DNA of 9,154 nt from NCBI GenBank assembly GCA_029935695.1, contig JAOZJV010000103.1:1-9154 (forward strand), given 5' to 3'. This stretch comes from Candidatus Krumholzibacteriia bacterium (GTDB taxonomy: Bacteria > Krumholzibacteriota > Krumholzibacteriia > LZORAL124-64-63). A program made the translations under genes and the position numbers. Below, in pieces: positions 6,353 through 9,154 of the stretch. Positions within the stretch are counted from its first letter, which is position 1. Each line of letters begins with the position of its first letter. Below the pieces are notes generated by a model. The model was not told where the DNA came from. It saw only the letters and a list, made by a program, of their open reading frames with translations, and searched no databases.

Positions 6353-7263
6353 TTGTTACCGTAATGTCCCTGGTCGTGCTCTGCCAGGTCGGCCTGTTCC
6401 AGATCCTGACCGCCCTGGCCAACAAATCGCTTCTTCACAAGGAATTCGGCCTGCTTGAAACCCCGGTCCCGGACCGCCTGGCAAAACACAATCGTCAGGC
6501 ACCCGTGCGGCGCATCGTCCTCGGGATCATTTTGGCATGTCTGATCCTGCTTCCTTTGAGTGGTCTTGCGATCAGCCTCGTTGCCGGCAAGATCCTGCTG
6601 GTCTCGGTCTCAACAGTTTCGGCCCTCGCCTACGGACTCGAGAACAATCGTGACCGCCGGATGATGGGATTACTGGCCAGGCACACGCCCAACGGCAACC
6701 GCAGATGCGCCGCACTGGAGCCTCGCTCCCTGCGCCAGTGGTACCATCCGGCTTTGGAGATGATTCCCCTCGCGTTTTTCGTGGCTACCCTGCTCTTCCT
6801 GACCCGGACTCCAGCCTTCATCACCGCCGATGAGACCATTTTTCCCGCCGGGCGAACAGTCCTGCTGGCTCTCTTCGGCTTACAGGGTTTGTTGGTCTTC
6901 GGGTCCCAGTACTACGCCCTGCGCAAGGGCGTCGACGTAAAATCCGTGGCCGCGGTCATACCCAGCCTGCGGCAGCGGCCGGAAACCGCTCTACGGCTCG
7001 GCGAAGAAATGGCCGGCACCCATGTCCGTTTTTTCATGTTCCTCAGGGTCGGCATTGCGGCCATCCTGGGCGTGACAATTGTCAAAAAAATCTTCGCTGC
7101 GACCGGCAACCCCGGCCTCGGCCTTTGGGAAGTTGTGGGCTGGGTCCTGGCCGGGGTCCAGATAATGGGATTTGCCTTATACCTGAAGAAAGTCGGGAGT
7201 ATTTCGCGGCTGATTCAGCATGAGTCAGAGTTGGCGTATCAGGAAACAGCAGAGGCGGAGTAA
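6349..7263 (+). CDS. Seven-helix membrane protein of unknown function, coupled to the GntR regulator
   Basis: A 304-residue integral membrane protein I do not recognise. Hydrophobic segments are at about 2-24, 56-79, 81-97, 138-152, 168-190, 228-246 and 259-280. A basic loop with RDRRMMG (101-107) lies between the third and fourth, and a charged loop of about 40 residues between the fifth and sixth. No ATPase, protease, kinase or transport signature is visible. The ATG overlaps the regulator's TGA in ATGA, so the two should be made together and the regulator probably adjusts this protein's level. YtrA-type regulators usually sit beside ABC transporter genes; here the only partner is this protein, and no ATP-binding subunit follows. 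It could be a standalone permease, a membrane stress protein or a relic of a larger transporter operon. Confidence 0.85.
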   Translation: MIVTVMSLVVLCQVGLFQILTALANKSLLHKEFGLLETPVPDRLAKHNRQAPVRRIVLGIILACLILLPLSGLAISLVAGKILLVSVSTVSALAYGLENNRDRRMMGLLARHTPNGNRRCAALEPRSLRQWYHPALEMIPLAFFVATLLFLTRTPAFITADETIFPAGRTVLLALFGLQGLLVFGSQYYALRKGVDVKSVAAVIPSLRQRPETALRLGEEMAGTHVRFFMFLRVGIAAILGVTIVKKIFAATGNPGLGLWEVVGWVLAGVQIMGFALYLKKVGSISRLIQHESELAYQETAEAE

Positions 7264-7278
7264 TCAGTCACCTCCGCC
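7254..7278 (+). terminator. GC-rich hairpin at the end of the GntR operon
   Basis: GGCGGAG (7254-7260) pairs with CTCCGCC (7272-7278) across an 11-nt loop that includes the stop codon of the membrane protein gene. There is no T-run after it (CCATATAAC follows), so it is not a standard intrinsic terminator. It may stabilise the 3' end or assist termination. Confidence 0.3.
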
Positions 7279-7519
7279 CCATATAACAAGTTATGCTGTT
7301 TGGCAAATTGCCCGGCTCAGTCGCAGGGATTTGTCCTCCCAACCCGGCACGACTTGTTCTGCGTATTCGTCAATCGTGCACGGGAAAACCATTACAGTCA
7401 TGCAAGATGGTTCAGGTGGCTTTGAGCACTCACCCAGTCGTAACCGCAATGGAGACAAGGCGGACGGAATTTCTGGTATACACAACAGCCTTGAAAAGGC
7501 CAAAACAAGCATGAAAACT

Positions 7520-8650
7520 TCAGATTTTTAAGATATCAGTTGCCAGTCGTGAAAATGGAAGCACCCTGGTTCGCTGATCTTTCACCTCATAATCTGCTGT
7601 CCCAAGATGAACTTGGTAAAAAACCGGGATCTCGGTTCGTTTGGCAAAATATGCCAGGTTCTTGCTGAGGTTTTTATCGCCTTCCTTACACTCAACGGCA
7701 AAAAGTGGACGTTTGTTTTTTGTAACTATAAAATTGATTTCCCGTTTGCGGTCGTCTCGCAGGAAATTTAACTCCATGTCATGCCCGTTTGTATCTGTAT
7801 GATAGTGGCAAAATTTGAGGAGATTAGATGCTACCAGGTTTTCAAAGCGGCTTCCCAAATCATCACACAAGGACCAATCCCACAGGTATAGTTTCCTGTC
7901 TTTTTTTATGGCTTTGATAAACTTTGGACCATAAGGTTTAATGCGAAAACAATAATAAAGGTTTTCAAGAATGGTGACCCATCGGTCAACGGCTTCATGA
8001 GAAGCTGATAGATCTTCACGAAGCGAATTAATGGACAGCAGGGATGCAACTTTATCCTGCAGCAACACTGCCAGCAAATCCAATTGTGATATTTCTTTGA
8101 CTTGTTCCAGGGAGTTTAGGTCCTCATGAATGACCCGGGTCAGTCGTTCATTTTGCCACCTTCGCCAATGTCGTTTTGATTGGGCCAGAAATGGTTCGGG
8201 GAACCCTCCAAATTCAAGAAGATCCTTCAGGTCGGTTGAGGATGGGTTTGGGCTAATTTCAAATAATGAAAAAGGGTGAAGCCGATGGTAATGGTAACGA
8301 CCTTGAAGGGAGTCTCCCCCTTTACGGTAATAATCCAGGCGGGCAGATCCGGTAATCAAAAATGAAATTTGGGATTTGTTCTTGTCGTAGAGGCCTTTTA
8401 CAAAATTGCGCCATGATTTGTACTTATGGATTTCATCGAGAACAATCAGGCTTTGATTGGCAGGCAATCCGCCCTTAAGGAGTAATTTTTTATCGGGTGC
8501 ATAATCCCAATTTAAATATCCGGGGTGATGTTCATCCCCACTCAATAGTTCAAGTGCAACGGTGGTTTTCCCCACTTGCCTGGGCCCTCCAAGAAAGACC
8601 ATTTTATTTTGCAGATCAGCTTGGATTTCGGGTGTGATGTATCTTTTCAT
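7520..8650 (-). CDS. AAA_14/DUF4143-family ATPase
   Basis: A 376-residue predicted ATP-binding protein. Walker A is GGPRQVGKTT (21-30), Walker B is SLIVLDEIH (67-75, acidic D72 and E73), and an ITGSAR sensor motif lies at 99-104: the AAA_14 module. The C-terminal part is the DUF4143 region with a PD-(D/E)XK-nuclease-like core: E269 in RFENLV (268-273), REINF (303-307) and AVECK (318-322). In relatives the middle motif is usually VDF; here Asn306 replaces the Asp, so nuclease activity is doubtful. The frame extends to a TTG at 8731, but a promoter lies inside that extension and the homologous N-terminus begins at the ATG at 8650, so I use the ATG; no clear Shine-Dalgarno precedes it. The gene is visibly AT-richer than its neighbours, suggesting recent transfer. 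Biological role of the family is poorly defined. Confidence 0.9.
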   Translation of the reverse strand: MKRYITPEIQADLQNKMVFLGGPRQVGKTTVALELLSGDEHHPGYLNWDYAPDKKLLLKGGLPANQSLIVLDEIHKYKSWRNFVKGLYDKNKSQISFLITGSARLDYYRKGGDSLQGRYHYHRLHPFSLFEISPNPSSTDLKDLLEFGGFPEPFLAQSKRHWRRWQNERLTRVIHEDLNSLEQVKEISQLDLLAVLLQDKVASLLSINSLREDLSASHEAVDRWVTILENLYYCFRIKPYGPKFIKAIKKDRKLYLWDWSLCDDLGSRFENLVASNLLKFCHYHTDTNGHDMELNFLRDDRKREINFIVTKNKRPLFAVECKEGDKNLSKNLAYFAKRTEIPVFYQVHLGTADYEVKDQRTRVLPFSRLATDILKI

Positions 8651-8685
8651 TTTTGGGTCATTTCTGTGAGGGTTTCTGGTTAACC

Positions 8686-8715
8686 ATAATATAAAGCGAG
8701 AAAACTTAAGGTCAA
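8686..8715 (-). promoter_or_regulatory. Promoter of the AAA_14/DUF4143 ATPase gene
   Basis: On the minus strand, TTGACC (8710-8715, five of six -35 positions) is followed after 16 bp by TATATT (8688-8693) or after 18 bp by TATTAT (8686-8691); each -10 matches five of six. Transcription near 8680 leaves about 30 nt before the ATG at 8650. Its position argues against the upstream TTG at 8731 being the real start. Confidence 0.6.
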
Positions 8716-8885
8716 CCGGAAAATTTCTCAAATATCTGACGTAACTTGGGGTTGTCGGGATTTGAATGACGAAAGCAGGAAATTCAGGAAATGTTTAATC
8801 ATAATGGAGGGTATCGCCAGAGTGGGGTAAGTCGATACAATGGGGCCGGAATAAACAATATTGACAAGGGGACAAATGTTGAGGG

Positions 8886-9154
8886 TTACCCAAAAAACCT
8901 TCTGGGAAAAAACCGCCCAACTTCCCGCCGATATTCCACATACGGCTGACCCAATTCCACCACCAGTTTGCGTTCTTCCATTTCAGTGCCAATCAGCGTG
9001 TAGACAAGAAAAACCCCACGCCAAACAAGGTTCACATCAGTCACCGGTAAACAGAAAACAAAGAACAGCAAGGTCCCCGTGTACCAGGGATGACGGACCC
9101 AGCCCAGCACTCCCCGGCGGGAAAACCTGGGCTGGCCTCCGGAAATTCCCCGCA
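8886..9154 (-). CDS. Isoprenylcysteine carboxyl methyltransferase (ICMT/PEMT)-like membrane protein, C-terminal part
   Basis: The minus-strand frame enters from the right edge and gives 88 residues to a TAA at 8886-8888; the N-terminus is off the window. Visible motifs are those of the ICMT/PEMT membrane methyltransferase C-terminus: VRHPWYTGTLLFF (the RHPxYxG cofactor-binding element) and a hydrophobic segment (VWRGVFLVYTLIG). EMEERKLVVELGQPYVEYRR follows, with the paired glutamates and the GxxYxxY element, then VGRFFP near the end. The family transfers methyl from S-adenosylmethionine to lipid-linked or thiol substrates inside the membrane; the bacterial substrate cannot be read from sequence. 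A GTG at 9110 is in frame but lies inside the conserved domain and is not the true start. The 235 bp between this gene and the ATPase start contain only the ATPase promoter. Confidence 0.82.
   Translation of the reverse strand, partial: RGISGGQPRFSRRGVLGWVRHPWYTGTLLFFVFCLPVTDVNLVWRGVFLVYTLIGTEMEERKLVVELGQPYVEYRREVGRFFPRRFFG

Noticed and set aside
7283..7294. Short inverted repeat ATAAC-AA-GTTAT in the convergent gap, considered as an integron- or attachment-type site
   Set aside because: Only 5-bp arms and no match to paired attC core boxes; expected by chance in AT-rich sequence.
7291..7514. Overlapping 73-codon frames on both strands of the 7264-7519 gap
   Set aside because: No domain or ribosome binding site, and each overlaps the other; the gap looks non-coding.
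8795..8992. A 65-codon minus-strand frame near the right end
   Set aside because: It overlaps the methyltransferase-like frame, which carries recognisable family motifs, in another frame.

Overview
The window looks like a chromosomal segment of an uncultured Gram-negative-type bacterium of the FCB superphylum or a neighbouring candidate phylum (Eisenbacteria, Krumholzibacteriota and similar lineages are plausible). This is inferred from a large secreted beta-propeller protein ending in a PNPFNP FlgD-Ig-like C-terminal domain, a secreted six-bladed beta-propeller with the GxGPGE signature, and a BlaI/M56 regulatory pair. No rRNA, tRNA, CRISPR array or insertion sequence was found, so the placement is soft.

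Left block (1-3172, minus strand): one apparent operon reading leftwards. A BlaI-type winged-helix repressor comes first, then an M56 (BlaR1/MecR1-type) membrane zinc peptidase 2 nt later, then a secreted six-bladed beta-propeller protein that runs off the left edge. Upstream lie two near-identical pseudo-palindromes about 53 bp apart that bracket a perfect -35 box, a probable autorepression site. The M56 protein lacks a recognisable penicillin-binding domain. The block therefore looks like a protease-relieved repressor circuit for some signal other than a classical beta-lactam sensor.

Centre (3173-5953): a 338-bp stretch with no convincing gene and a weak rightward promoter, then a 725-residue secreted repeat protein on the plus strand. 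It is followed by a 265-bp intergenic stretch that may hold a frameshifted minus-strand gene remnant and ends in a well-formed promoter/operator.

Right-centre (5954-7263, plus strand): a two-gene operon of a short YtrA-type GntR regulator and a seven-helix membrane protein overlapping it by 4 bp. A palindromic operator overlaps the -10 and predicted start of transcription, suggesting autoregulation. The ABC transporter genes usual beside YtrA regulators are not present in the window.

Right end (7264-9154, minus strand): an AT-richer AAA_14/DUF4143 ATPase gene that looks horizontally acquired and has its own promoter, then the C-terminal part of an isoprenylcysteine methyltransferase-like membrane protein cut by the right edge.
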